DNA of 64,000 nt, from positions 2,830,116 to 2,894,115 of the forward strand of contig JAJEKV010000100.1 in the NCBI GenBank assembly GCA_021234155.1. The letters are read 5' to 3'. Position 1 is the first letter of the stretch, and each line of letters opens with the position of its first letter. Origin of the DNA: Isoetes taiwanensis. Lineage: Eukaryota; Streptophyta; Lycopodiopsida; Isoetales; Isoetaceae. The translations under genes and the position numbers were made by a program. The notes beneath the pieces are model-generated. The model saw only the letters and a program-made list of their open reading frames with translations, searched no databases and was not told the origin of the DNA. Of the stretch, positions 9,511 through 22,460 are shown piece after piece.

Positions 9511-12185
9511 TCTAATATTATAAGGTTTTAAGGTAAGTCTGTAGTGCATCGCGCCCTAAATTGGGCGGTTGAGATTTAACCTAACAGGTGGACGGCTCAG
9601 ATAGCCCACGGTTTCCTTTTGCCTTTTCTAGCTCCAGCAATAGGAAGAGGCTGTCGGATTCCTTTAGCAAGAGGCCGTAGTAGAGCTTTACAGTATCTTT
9701 CCGCTACCATGGCTGCATGAATTGGGCAGAGCTTCAGGGTTTCATTTGAGCGGATTAGAGCCTGTCAGAACAAAAAAGAGGTTTTTAGTGCTTCCTATTG
9801 AGGATTTGTGTCTATCGTTCACTGCTATGGCGGAAATATCTGATGCAGTTCTGTCCTTCGATTTTGGGGATAGCATGGACCGGATTTTTGAAGAAAGTTT
9901 TAAATATCTTAATATTGCCTTGAACTGTCTATTCCGGTGGCTTGGCTTGGCGTTGTTAAATTTATTGTTCTTATACTTCTCTAAATGGGAAGGATTGATC
10001 AACCAACAGGTTTGCCATTGAATTGTTATGGTCAGTCAGCACGTTTGTACTGGCAAAGAGCCTGTTTTTGTAAGAACGAAGGCTATGAGACGAATGAATT
10101 AGAGCAGCTCAAGCAGTTTGAGCTGCAAGCTATAGATTTAAATTTCTTTGCGCAAGCCGTTATTGGAAGCTGGTAGTAAACACCTTATTCCATTTTCAGT
10201 TTTGGATAAGAACTATAAATTGTCATCAGTTAATCAAGGTATGTTTGATATTTCAAAATTTTGTTTCTTAACAACATGCAGCTATTCTAAAACTTTAATT
10301 CTACCTTATCTGTATGCACTCTTTAATCAGGATAGAGGAGTCGAGTTAAACATATCATCTCCATTTTCAAGCTTGAGGATGTGTGCGGTGACCAAGCGTT
10401 CAACAAAGCGAGTTGGAGCAAGGTACAATTACGATCTAACAAAAACTTTTAGCCTGCTTATTTATAGCAGCTCTGATGCCTAAAGGGCTTCTTCAAAATG
10501 GCAAACATTGGCTCTCAAAAGGTCTTGAGTCGGACATCTGTGTTAGGTATCAATATAATGTACATTATTTCCTTCCCAAATTGTGCAGTATACAGGTCTT
10601 TCATCACATAGAAGATTTGCTATATGTACATTATGACAGCTTTGATGCGAGAAATTCCCCTCTTAATTGTTGATTCGAATGTATTGGAAAGTAGATTATC
10701 AAGGGACAATGCTCAATGCTATGTACATGCTAAAATTGAGTTGCACATCAGATTATGTTGGGCCCAGATCGATTACCTTAAAAACTCCCTTTTTTTCTTC
10801 TTTTTGATTTAGATTAACATTTCCTGCAGTTTGTGCAAGTCTCTACAGCTCCCAAGGATGAACTTCGTGTTGTCCTCCATCTTAAAACCATGATTCCAGA
10901 TTGAACATTAACGATGGCTATGCGTAAGATCTGCAAAAACCACTCAGGTTAAGCCTGGAGTTTTTTTATTGACCCGAATGTTTTGGACAAGGTAAGGAAG
11001 TACTTAATGCTAAGTGTAAATGCTAAAATTGAGTTGCACATCGGATGCGTGTTTGGCCCGGCGATTACCTTAAAACTCCCTTTCATCCCCCTTTTTAATT
11101 TGATTAAGGTTTTCTGCAGTTCCTGCGAGTCTAAAGCCATGATTCTGGATTAAATATTAACGATGGCTATGCATAAGGTTTGCAAGGCCTGCACTCTTGG
11201 CTGAGTTAGCAACATTCAAAAGCGGGACATTGTTGCCTGTTAATTTTCTATTGTTGCGGTAAGGGAAATGGTAAGCGGAGATGGGTGTGGTGTTCTATTC
11301 ATGGATTATTTCACTCTTTGTAGAGCAAGATGAGCTTCAATTTGTATATCCTAGAGGTTGATTGTGGTTTGTTTGTGGTCCTGATAAAAACTCAAAGCTG
11401 CATGTTTGCAACATATAATCTTTTAGGAAAAACAATATATGCCTCATTGCTTTGCCCTTTCTATATCTTTTATTGAAAGATCTGTGTCATGCAAATGTTG
11501 CTACGTACTATATAAAACATCTATAGTATTGCGTGTAGTGTAATAGTTAAAACATATATGCATATTGACAACATCAGCACTATGTGCAACAAGCGAACAA
11601 GCAAGCAGACATGTCCTTACAATCAACGATGAAGTTTACTAAATCTATTTTGAAAAAAAGAAAATTAAAAAGGCAACACAAACTATAAGTTTTGAACCTA
11701 AGCAACACTTCCATTTTGAAAAAGGAAAATTTAAAAGCAACACAAACTATAGGTTTTGAACTTAAGCAACACTCACCACGAACTATTTATAAGGGGTTAA
11801 ACATTCTATCAAGCAAAGCTTATAACAATATAAACAACAATTCAGCAACATGCAAAAAGCAACCCTTTACAAATGCACAAGAAGACGTCCATACAGCCAA
11901 CAATGAAGGTTACCAACGATGAAGTTTACTAAATCCATTTTGAAAAAGAAAAAATTAAGCGATATAACACAATTTATAAGTTTGAACTTATGCCCAACAA
12001 AAATGCTTGTAACTAATGGGGTTGAACATCATACCAAGCAAAACCTATAATAGTATATCCAAACACCAACCCCTTATAGCCCAACACCGCTGGACTTGAT
12101 CGTTTGTTTATAAAGTTGAACGATTAGATAGCTAACCCTATACATCTAACAAACCCAGCCCATCAACGATGGGCACCATAACTAG
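9511..12185 (+). mobile_element. non-autonomous Helitron, copy 1 (2,675 bp)
   Basis: This segment interrupts internal region 2 between A9510 and T12186; the empty site is intact in units 1, 3 and 5. It begins TCTAATATTATAAGG (5' TC) and ends CTAG (3' CTRR). The stem GCCCATC-AAC-GATGGGC (12158-12174) lies 11 bp before the end, and there is no target duplication. These are the diagnostic Helitron features. No RepHel protein is present, so it is non-autonomous. Inside are possible captured gene pieces: a + strand frame 9722-10021 and a nearby frame 10148-10483, with GTATG...TGCAG splice-like borders, which I cannot assign. A ~170 bp internal duplication compares 10724-10930 with 11022-11180. The AT-rich 3' third has repeated 'aacacaaactata(a/g)gttttgaac'. 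Confidence 0.93.
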
Positions 12186-13150
12186 TGGTTATATAAGTTA
12201 TTGTACTTCCACAATACCTTATACCCATTGGAACCTCCACGTTTCCATTATTTTAATCCCTGCAAAACTCTAGAAGCAGTTATGGATATCCGCGTACTTC
12301 CGCAGTACGATATACCCTTGTACCTCCATGGTGCTTTATTATCTTTCGTACCTCCGCGGTACTACTTGATTGTATCTCCCGCGATACGATATTTCCCGCG
12401 ATACCAATCCACCATGGGTACACACAAGAAAATAAAATTCTTATTCTCTATTCGCATAAAGAAAAAACCAACTTATGAACTTTACCCATAAGTACGTCCC
12501 ATAGGAAACAATTTGAGATTCCAGGTATCCAAATTTTTCGTCCATATCCTTGACTGACTTGTCCTTAAATTTCCTTCCGGCGGCAACACTAAGCAAACCT
12601 GCAAATAAGGTCAAGTGTTAATATGACTTCCAAAGTCAAACATTTATACCACGGCCATCCGGCCTCTCAGATCACCACGATCTGACTTTGCAATCCCAAG
12701 CAAGATGCTTTTACTTATTCCATAATCCTCCAAAGGATCATAGAAGTTTCTCCAATAATTTGAACTCGTTCTCAACAAGTCGGTCCCTATACGCTTCGAG
12801 CATTCTCCACGAAAGCACCGAATTTTATCTGCTACTGGTGCCCCAGCTTCACTTGCAGCAGTAGTCGTCAAATCCTCCTTATTAATCCTCCTTATTTGGA
12901 CGCCACGCTCCAAGGATTCGCCAGTTCACTCATATACTTGACCCCAACACACTTTTTGACGAAGTTCAACCCAACTGTACTTGCAGCACAAACTTGCAAG
13001 ATTCTTGGTGTGTCGCAGCCTTAGAGTATAATACCACCATATTGGTTCCGTCTTCTTGATTCAAATCCAAAGTAGGAATACAAATCCCAGTGATGTTTCC
13101 ATAGCCCATAGATTCCCAGAAGAATCGTAAACTTCCGCTCTGATACCACT

Positions 13151-13971
13151 TGATACGACTCATTATTTATGGGAAGACAGAAACTACTCAACAACATCTT
13201 AATTGTATAACATGATCCTATTACATCACATATGTCACAGAAAAATACGTTGCTAAGCACGCTTAGCTACCCAACCGGGTCCACAAGGTTATGGCAATGC
13301 AACTGGCTCAGCAAATATTATCTGGCTACTCCGCGTAGACCATGAGCAAACAATATCTGGCTACTCTGCGTAGACCATTGGGCAAAGACAATATCTGGCT
13401 TATTGGCCCTCCAGGCTAGTCTAGCTACTCCACGTAGCCACACATCACAAAAGCAATTCCAGATCTGTGAAGTCGCTATGGCAGTAATTTGTGACCCCCT
13501 GTCACCTTTTTGGCCATTACTCTCTTCTCTGGATGAACTACGGAATGTGCCACCCTAATTCGGAAACTAGACTCCGAGCTGGTTTCAATGAGGTAAAGAT
13601 TGCTTCAATCGGAGCTCTGGTTGCGGAGATATGCCCAACTGACTTTTCGGTTCTATTTATAGATCTCTCTGCGATTTTAGCCTTTTTTTAGCATGCAGTT
13701 GCCTTTTTCTCAAAATATCTCCTTGCCTTTAATTAGATTATATAACTTATCATATGGATATTATCTATGGCCTTTTTGTACAAAATAGTCCGCCCCTTTT
13801 GCTTGATCATTGATTCCCCTTGATATCTCTCCAACCAATGGTTCTCGGCCCCATCCTAGATATCACAACCTTGCTGTAGTTCCACAACTTTGCCATATTT
13901 TGCCATGCCCCATAACCCTGGTGCCGTGGACCACTCCCCCGTGCTATGATACGGACTATGACTCCGTATCA
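13151..13971 (-). repeat. LTR3 (complete, 821 bp)
   Basis: Odd-class LTR: it carries 'tctctggatgaactacggaatg', which LTR7 also has and LTR5 has in altered form, in place of the even-class text. Termini and TATA box are intact. Confidence 0.9.
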
Positions 13972-15038
13972 GTCCATCCCTTCTCAAAAAGAGATCGTCC
14001 GCGATCGTCCAAGTACGCTCCAATTTAGGCCATCCCTTCTCAAAGCAATTGTCTCATGTTCAACGTACACCTGGGAGTTCTTAGACCTTGCGAACTCAAG
14101 AATGGTTATATAAGTTATTGTACTTCCACAGTACCTTATACCCGTTGGAACCTCCACGTTTCCATTATTTTAATCCCTGCAAAACTCTAGAAGAAGTTAT
14201 GGATATCCGCGTACTTCCGCAGTACGATATACCCTTGTACCTCCATGGTGCTTTATTATCTTTCGTACCTCCGCGGTACTACTTGATTGTATCTCCACGA
14301 TACAGTATCTCCACGATACCAATCCACCATGGGTACACACAAGAAATAAAATTCTTATTCTCTATTCCGCATAAAGAAAACCAACTTATGAACTTTACCC
14401 ATAAGGAAACAATTTGAGATTCCGTATCCAAATTTTTACGTCCATATCCTTGACAGCTTGTCCGTAAAGTTCCTTCCCAACGCTTAACACTAAACAAACC
14501 TGCAAATAAGGTCAAGTGTTAATATGACTTCCAAAGTCAAACATTTATACCACGGCCATCCGGCCTCTCAGATCACCACGATCTGACTTTGCAATCCCAA
14601 GCAAGATGCTTTTACTTATTCCATAATCCCCCAAAGGATCATAGAAGTTTCTCCAATAATTCGAACTCGTTCTCAACAAGTCGGTCCCTATACGCTTCGA
14701 GCATTCTCCACGAAAGCACCAAATTTTATCTGCTGCTGGTGCCCCAGCTTCACTTGCAGCAGTAGTCGTCAAATCCTCCTTATTTGGACGCCACGCTCCA
14801 AGGATTCGCCAGTTCACTCATATACTTGGCCCCAACACACTTTTTGACGAAGTTCAACCCAACTGTACTTGCAGCACAAACTTGCAAGATTCTTGGTGTG
14901 TCGCAGCCTTAGAGTATAATACCACCATATTGGTTCCGTCTTCTTGATTCAAATCCAAAGTAGGAATACAAATCCCAGTGATGTTTCCATAGCCCATAGA
15001 TTCCCAGAAGAATCGTAAACTTCCGCTCTGATACCACT
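13972..15038 (-). mobile_element. internal region 3 (best-preserved reference copy, no Helitron)
   Basis: A 1,067 bp internal region. The empty Helitron site is A14102^T14103. Minus-strand frames conserved between copies include a 65-codon frame that starts in the LTR end and reads through the primer site (15051 to 14854), a 90-codon frame (14817 to 14545) and a 78-codon frame (14515 to 14279). TTATTTGCAG before the last resembles a splice acceptor. None resembles gag or any domain I know. They may be leader frames without function. Confidence 0.8.
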
Positions 15039-15854
15039 TGATACGACTCATTATTTATGGGAAGACAGAAACTACTCAACAACATCTTAATTGTATAACA
15101 TGATCCGATTACATCACATATGTCACAGACAAATACGTTGCTAAGCACGCTTAACTACCCAACCGGGTCCACAAGGTTATGGCAATGCAACTGGCTCAGC
15201 AAACAGTATCTGGCTACTCCGCGTAGACCATGAGCAAACAATATCTGGCTACTCTGCGTGACCATTGGGCAAAGACAATATCTCGCTTATTGGCCCTCAG
15301 TTAGTCTAGCTACTCCACGTAGCCACACATCACAAAAGCAATTCCGGATCCGTGAAATTCGCTATGGCAATAATTTGTGACCCCTGTCACCTTTTCGGCC
15401 ATTACTCTCTCCTCCGGATGAACTATGGAATATGCCACCCCGATTCGGAAACTAAACTCCGAGCCGGTTTCAATGAGGTAAAGATCGCTTCAATCGGAGC
15501 TCTGGTTGCGGAGATATGCCCAACTGAAGTTTCAGTTCTATTTATAGATCTCTCTGCGATTTTAGCCTTTTTTAGCATGCAGTTGCCATTTTCTCAAAAT
15601 ATCTCCTTGCCTTTAATTAGATTATATAACTTATCATATGGATATTATCTATGGCCTTTTTGTACAAAATAGTCCGCCCCTTTTGCTTGATCATTGATTC
15701 CCTTGATATCTCTCCAACCAATGGTTCTCGACCCCATCCTAGATATCACAACCTTGCTGTAGTTCCACAACTTTGCCATATTTTGCCATGCCCCATAACC
15801 CTGGCGCCGTGGACCACTCCCCCGTGCTATGATACGGACTATGACTCCGTATCA
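15039..15854 (-). repeat. LTR4 (complete, 816 bp)
   Basis: Even-class LTR between internal regions 3 and 4, with intact termini and primer site alongside. Small differences from LTR2 are short indels, several at CAG/CTG (for example near 15255-15300). Confidence 0.9.
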
Positions 15855-15983
15855 GTCCATCCCTTCTCAAAAAGAGATCGTCCGCGATCGTCCAAGTACG
15901 CTCCAATTTGGGCCATCCCTTCTCAAAGCAATTGTCTCATGTTCAACGTGACACTGGGAGTTCTTAGACCTTGAACTCAAGAA

Positions 15984-18667
15984 TCTAATATTATAAGGTT
16001 TTAAGGTAAGTGCAGTAGAGTGCATCGCCCTAAATTGGGCGGTTGAGATTTAACCTAACAGGTGGACGGCTCAGATAGCCCACGGTTTCCTTTTGCCTTT
16101 TCTAGCTCCAGCAATAGGAAGAGGCTGTCGGATTCCTTTAGCAAGAGGCCGTAGTAGAGCTTTTTTACATATCTTTCCGCTACCATGGTCGCATGAATTG
16201 GGCAGAGCTTGTGGTTTCATTTGAGCGGATTAGAGCCCTGTCGGAACAAAAAGAGGTTTTTAGTGCTTCCTATTGAGGATTTGTGTCTATCGTTCACTGC
16301 TATGGCGGAAATATCTGATGCAGTTCTGTCCTTCGATTTTGGGGATAGCATGGACCGGATTTTTGAAGAAAGTTTTAAATATCTTAATATTGCCTTGAAC
16401 TGTCTATTCCGGTGGCTTGGCTTGGCGTTGTTAAATTTATTGTTCTTATACTTCTCTAAATGGGAAGGATTGATCAACCAACAGGTTTGCCATTGAATTG
16501 TTATGGTCAGTCAGCACGTTTGTACTGGCAAAGAGCCTGTTTTTGTAAGAACGAAGGCTATGAGACGAATGAATTAGAGCAGCTCAAGCAGTTTGAGCTG
16601 CAAGCTATAGATTTCGGCTGCTGCAAAGCCGTTATTGGAAGCTGGTAGTAAACACCTTATTCCATTTTCAGTTTTGGATAAGAACTATAAATTGTCATCA
16701 GTTAATCAAGGTATGTTTGATATTTCAAAATTTTGTTTCTTAACAACATGCAGCTATTCTAAAACTTTAATTCTACCTTATCTGTATGCACTCTTTAATC
16801 AGGATAGAGGAGTGCAGAGTTAAAACATCATCTCCATTTTCAAGCTTGAGAATGTGTGCAGACTGACCAAGAAGCGTTCAACAAACAGGTTGGAGCAAGG
16901 TACAATTACGATCTAACAAGAAACTTTTAGCACTGCTTATTTATAGCAGCTCTGATGCCTAAAGGGCTTCTTCAAAATGGCAAACATTGGCTCTCAAAAG
17001 GTCTTGAGTCGGACATCTGTGTTAGGTATCAATATAATGTACATTATTTCCTTCCCAAATTGTGCAGTATACGGGTCTTTCATCACATAGAAGATTTGCT
17101 ATATGTACATTATGACAGCTTTGATGCGAGAAATTCCCCTCTTAATTGTTGATTCGAATGTATTGGAAAGTAGATTATCAAGAGACAATGCTCAATGCTA
17201 TGTACATGCTAAAATTGAGTTGCACATCAGATTATGTTGGGCCCAGATCGATTACCTTAAAAACTCCCTTTTTTTCTTCTTTTTGATTTAGATTAACATT
17301 TCCTGCAGATTGTGCAAGTCTCTACAGCTCCCAAGGATGAACTTCGTGTTGTCCTCCATCTTAAAGCCATGATTCCAGATTGAACATTAACGATGGCTAT
17401 GCGTAAGATCTGCAAAAACCACTCAGGTTAAGCCTGGAGTTTTTTTATTGACCTGAATGTTTTGGACAAGGTAAGGAAGTACTTAATGCTAAGTGTAAAT
17501 GCTAAAATTGAGTTGCACATCGGATCGTGTTTGGCCCAGAGCGATTACCTTAAAAACTCCCTTTCTTCCCCCTTTTTAATTTGATTAAGGTTTTCTGCAG
17601 TTCCTGCGAGTCTAAAGCCATGATTCTGGATTAAATATTAACGATGGCTATGCATAAGGTTTGCAAGGCCTGCACTCTTGGCTGAGTTAGCAACATTCAA
17701 AAGCGGGACATTGTTGCCTGTTAATTTTCTATTGTTGCGGTAAGGGAAATGGTAAGCGGAGATGGGTGTGGTGTTCTATTCATGGATTATTTCACTCTTT
17801 GTAGAGCAAGATGAGCTTCAATTTGTATATCCTAGAGGTTGATTGTGGTTTGTTTGTGGTCCTGATAAAAACTCAAAGCTGCATGTTTGCAACATATAAT
17901 CTTTTAGGAAAAACAATATATGCCTCATTGCTTTGCCCTTTCTATATCTTTTATTGAAAGATCTGTGTCATGCAAATGTTGCTACGTACTATATAAAACA
18001 TCTATAGTATTGCGTGTAGTGTAATAGTTAAAACATATATGCATATTGACAACATCAGCACTATGTGCAACAAGCGAACAAGCAAGCAGACATGTCCTTA
18101 CAATCAACGATGAAGTTTACTAAATCTATTTTGGAAAAAAGAAAATTAAAAAGGCAACACAAACTATAAGTTTTGAACCTAAGCAACACTTCCATTTTGA
18201 AAAAGGAAAATTTAAAAGCAACACAAACTATAGGTTTTGAACTTAAGCAACACTCACCACGAACTATTTATAAGGGGTTAAACATTCTATCAAGCAAAGC
18301 TTATAACAATATAAACAACAATTCAGCAACATGCAAAAAGCAACCCTTTACAAATGCACAAGAAGACGTCCATACAGCCAACAATGAAGGTTACCAACGA
18401 TGAAGTTTACTAAATCCATTTTGAAAAAGAAAAAATTAAGCGATATAACACAATTTATAAGTTTCGAACTTATGCCCAACAACCGTAACTGTAACTAATG
18501 GGGTTGAACATCATACCAAGCAAAACCTATAATAATATATCCAAACACCAACCCCTTATAGCCCAACACCGCTGGACTTGATCGTTTGTTTATAAAGTTG
18601 AACGATTAGATAGCTAACCCTATACATCTAACAAACCCAGCCCATCAACGATGGGCACCATAACTAG
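15984..18667 (+). mobile_element. non-autonomous Helitron, copy 2 (2,684 bp)
   Basis: Same element at the same A^T position of internal region 4: it starts TCTAATATTATAAGG, ends CTAG, and the GCCCATC/GATGGGC hairpin is 11 bp before the end. It is very close to copy 1 except for clusters of small changes. For example, 16611-16630 reads 'tttcggctgctgcaaag' where copy 1 is garbled at 10138-10157. Identical location shows it was copied with the array, not independently inserted. Confidence 0.92.
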
Positions 18668-19630
18668 TGGTTATATAAGTTATTGTACTTCCACAGTACC
18701 TTATACCCATTGGAACCTCCACGTTTCCATTATTTTAATCCCTGCAAAACTCTAGAAGCAGTTATGGATATCCGCGTACTTCCGCAGTACGATATACCCT
18801 TGTACCTCCATGGTGCTTTATTATCTTTCGTACCTCCGCGGTACTACTTGATTGTATCTCCACGATACAGTATTTCCACGATACCAATCCACCATGGGTA
18901 CACACAAGAAATAAAATTCTTATTCTCTATTCCGCATAAAGAAAACCAACTTATGAACTTTACCCATAAGTCTGTCCCATAGGAAACAATTTGAGATTCC
19001 GTATCCAAATTTTTACGTCCATATCCTTGACAGCTTGTCCTTAAATTTCCTTCCCGACGCTTAACACTAAGCAAACCTGCAAATAAGGTCAAGTGTTAAT
19101 ATGACTTCCAAAGTCAAACATTTATACCACGGCCATCCGGCCTCTCAGATCACCACGATCTGACTTTGCAATCCCAAGCAAGATGCTTTTACTTATTCCA
19201 TAATCCTCCAAAGGATCATAGAAGTTTCTCCAATAATTTGAACTCGTTCTCAACAAGTCGGTCCCTATACGCTTCGAGCATTCTCCACGAAAGCACCGAA
19301 TTTTATCTCACATCGGTGCCCCAAAGCCACTTGCAGCAGTAGTCGTCAAATCCTCCTTATTAATCCTCCTTATTTGGACGCCACGCTCCAAGGATTCGCC
19401 AGTTCACTCATATACTTGACCCCAACACACTTTTTGACGAAGTTCAACCCAACGCATTTTGCAAAAGACAAACTTGCAAGATTCTTGGTGTGTCGCAGCC
19501 TTAGAGTATAATACCACCATATTGGTTCCGTCTTCTTGATTCAAATCCAAAGTAGGAATACAAATCCCAGTGATGTTTCCATAGCCCATAGATTCCCAGA
19601 AGAATCGTAAACTTCCGCTCTGATACCACT

Positions 19631-20451
19631 TGATACGACTCATTATTTATGGGAAGACAGAAACTACTCAACAACATCTTAATTGTATAACATGATCCTA
19701 TTACATCACATATGTCACAGAAAAATACGTTGCTAAGCACGCTTAGCTACCCAACCGGGTCCACAAGGTTATGGCAATGCAACTGGCTCAGCAAATATTA
19801 TCTGGCTACTCCGCGTAGACCATGAGCAAACAATATCTGGCTACTCTGCGTAGACCATTGGGCAAAGACAATATCTGGCTTATTGGCCCTCCAGGCTAGT
19901 CTAGCTACTCCACGTAGCCACACATCACAAAAGCAATTCCAGATCTGTGAAGTCGCTATGGCAATAATTTGTGACCCCCTGTCACCTTTTTGGCCATTAC
20001 TCTCTTCTCTCTGATGAACTACGAATGTGCCACCCTTAATTCGGAAACTAAACTCCGAGCCGGTTTCAATGAGATAAAGATCGCTTCAATCGGAGCTCTG
20101 GTTGCGGAGATATGCCCAACTGAATTTTTGGTTCTATTTATAGATCTCTCTGCGATTTTAGCCCTTTTTGGCATGCAGTTGCTTTTTTCTCAAAATATCT
20201 CCTTGCCTTTAATTAGATTATATAACTTATCATATGGATATTATCTATGGCCTTTTTGTACAAAATAGTCCGCCCCTTTTGCTTGATCATTGATTCCCCT
20301 TGATATCTCTCCAACCAATGGTTCTCGGCCCCATCCTAGATATCACAACCTTGCTGTAGTTCCACAACTTTGCCATATTTTGCCATGCCCCATAACCCTG
20401 GCGTCGTGGACCACTCCCCCATGCTATGATACGGACTATGACTCCGTATCA
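19631..20451 (-). repeat. LTR5 (complete, 821 bp)
   Basis: Odd-class LTR with a few private changes ('ctctctgatgaactacgaatg'). Primer site at 19617-19628. Its right third matches the right third of LTR1. Confidence 0.9.
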
Positions 20452-21515
20452 GTCCATCCCTTCTCAAAAAGAGATCGTCCGCGATCGTCCAAGTACGCTC
20501 CAATTTAGGCCATCCCTTCTCAAAGCAATTGTCTCATGTTCAACGTGACACCGGGAGTTCTTAGACCTTATGAACTCAAGAATGGTTATATAAGTTATTG
20601 TACTTCCACAAGCCTTATACCCGTTGGAACCTCCACGCTTCCATTATTTTAATCCCTCAAAAACTCTAGAAGCAGTTATGGATATCCGCGTACTTCCGCA
20701 GTACGATATACCCTTGTACCTCCATGGTGCTTTATTATCTTTCGTACCTCCGCGGTACTACTTGATTGTATCTCCACGATACAGTATCTCCACGATACCA
20801 ATCCACCATGGGTACACACAAGAAATAAAATTCTTATTCTCTATTCCGCATAAAGAAAACCAACTTATGAACTTTACCCATAAGGAAACAATTTGAGATT
20901 CCGTATCCAAATTTTTACGTCCATATCCTTGACAGCTTGTCCGTAAAGTTCCTTCCCAACGCTTAACACTAAACAAACCTGCAAATAAGGTCAAGTGTTA
21001 ATATGACTTCCAAAGTCAAACATTTATACCACGGCCATCCGGCCTCTCAGATCACCACGATCTGACTTTGCAATCCCAAGCAAGATGCTTTTACTTATTC
21101 CATAATCCCCCAAAGGATCATAGAAGTTTCTCCAATAATTCGAACTCGTTCTCAACAAGTCGGTCCCTATACGCTTCGAGCATTCTCCACGAAAGCACCA
21201 AATTTTATCTGCTGCTGGTGCCCCAGCTTCACTTGCGCAGAGTCGCCAAATCCTCCTTATTTGGACGCCACGCCCAAGGATTCGCCAGTTCACTCATATA
21301 CTTGGCCCCAACACACTTTTTGACGGTTCAACCTAACCTGTATTTGCAAAGACAAACTTGCAAGATTCTTGGTGTGTCGCAGCCTTTAGAGTATAATACC
21401 ACCATATTGGTTCCGCTCTTCTTGATTCAAATCCAAAGTAGGAATACAAATCCTGATGATGTTTCCATAGCCCATAGATTCCCGTAAGAATCGTAAACTT
21501 CCGCCCGATACCACT
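20452..21515 (-). mobile_element. internal region 5 (no Helitron)
   Basis: A 1,064 bp internal region with an intact empty Helitron site at A20582^T20583. The primer-site end (21480-21515) is damaged: 'ccgcccgataccac' replaces the expected 'ccgctctgataccac', a CTCTG-to-CCCG change of the kind seen throughout the array. Confidence 0.85.
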
Positions 21516-22329
21516 TGATACGACTCATTATTTATGGGAAGACGTAAACTACTCAACAACATCTTAATTGTATAACATGATCCGATTACATCACATATGT
21601 CATGCATAAATACGCTGCTAAGCACGCTTAACTACCCAACCGGGTCCACAAGGTTATGGCAATGCAACCGCTCAAGAAAGCAAGATCCGGCTACTCGCAG
21701 TGACCATGAGCAAAAATATCCGGCTACTCTGCGTAGACCATTGGGCAAAGACAATATCTGGCTTATTGGCCTCCAGTTAGTCTAGCTACTCCACGTAGCC
21801 ACACATCAAAAGCAATTCCAGATCTCGTGGAAGTCGCTATGGCAATAATTTGTGACCCCTGTCACCTTTTCGGCCATTACTCTCTCCTCCGATGAACTAT
21901 GGAATATGCCACCCCGATTCGAAACTAAACTCCGAGCGGTTTCAATGAGGTAAAGATCGCCTCAATCGGAGCTCGGTTATGAGATATGCCCAACTGAAGT
22001 TTCAGTTCTATTTATAGATCTCTCTCTCAAGCGATTTTAGCCTTTTTAGCATGCAAGCCCATTTTCTCAAAATATCTCCTTGCCTTTAATTAGATTATAT
22101 AACTTATCATATGGATATTATCTATGGCCTTTTTTGTACAAAATAGTCCTCCCTTTGCTTGATCATTGATTCCCCTTGATATCTCTCCAACCAATGGTTC
22201 TCGACCCCATCCTAGATATCACAACCTTGTCAGAAGTTCCACAACTTTGCCATATTTTGCCATGCCCCATAACCCCGGGCGCCGGGACCACTCCCTCAGG
22301 CTATGATACGGGACTATGACTCCGTGACG
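21516..22329 (-). repeat. LTR6 (most divergent copy)
   Basis: Even-class LTR with dense small changes. Examples are 'caagaaagcaagatccggctactcgcagtg' (split for length: the first 20 bases differ most) near 21670-21700, and a corrupted right terminus 'tccgtgacgg' in place of 'tccgtatcag'. The change pattern is non-random and centred on CAG/CTG. Confidence 0.82.
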
Positions 22330-22460
22330 GTCCATCCCTTCTCAAAAAGAGATCGTCCGCGATCGTCCAAGTACGCTCCAATTTGGGCCATCCCTTCTCA
22401 AAGCAATTGTCTCATGTTCAACGTACACCTGGGAGTTCTTAGACCTTGCGAACTCAAGAA

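Noticed and set aside
9722-10483. Helitron frames as functional genes
   Set aside because: They are interrupted, differ between the three copies by indels, and match no family; captured fragments are the likelier explanation.
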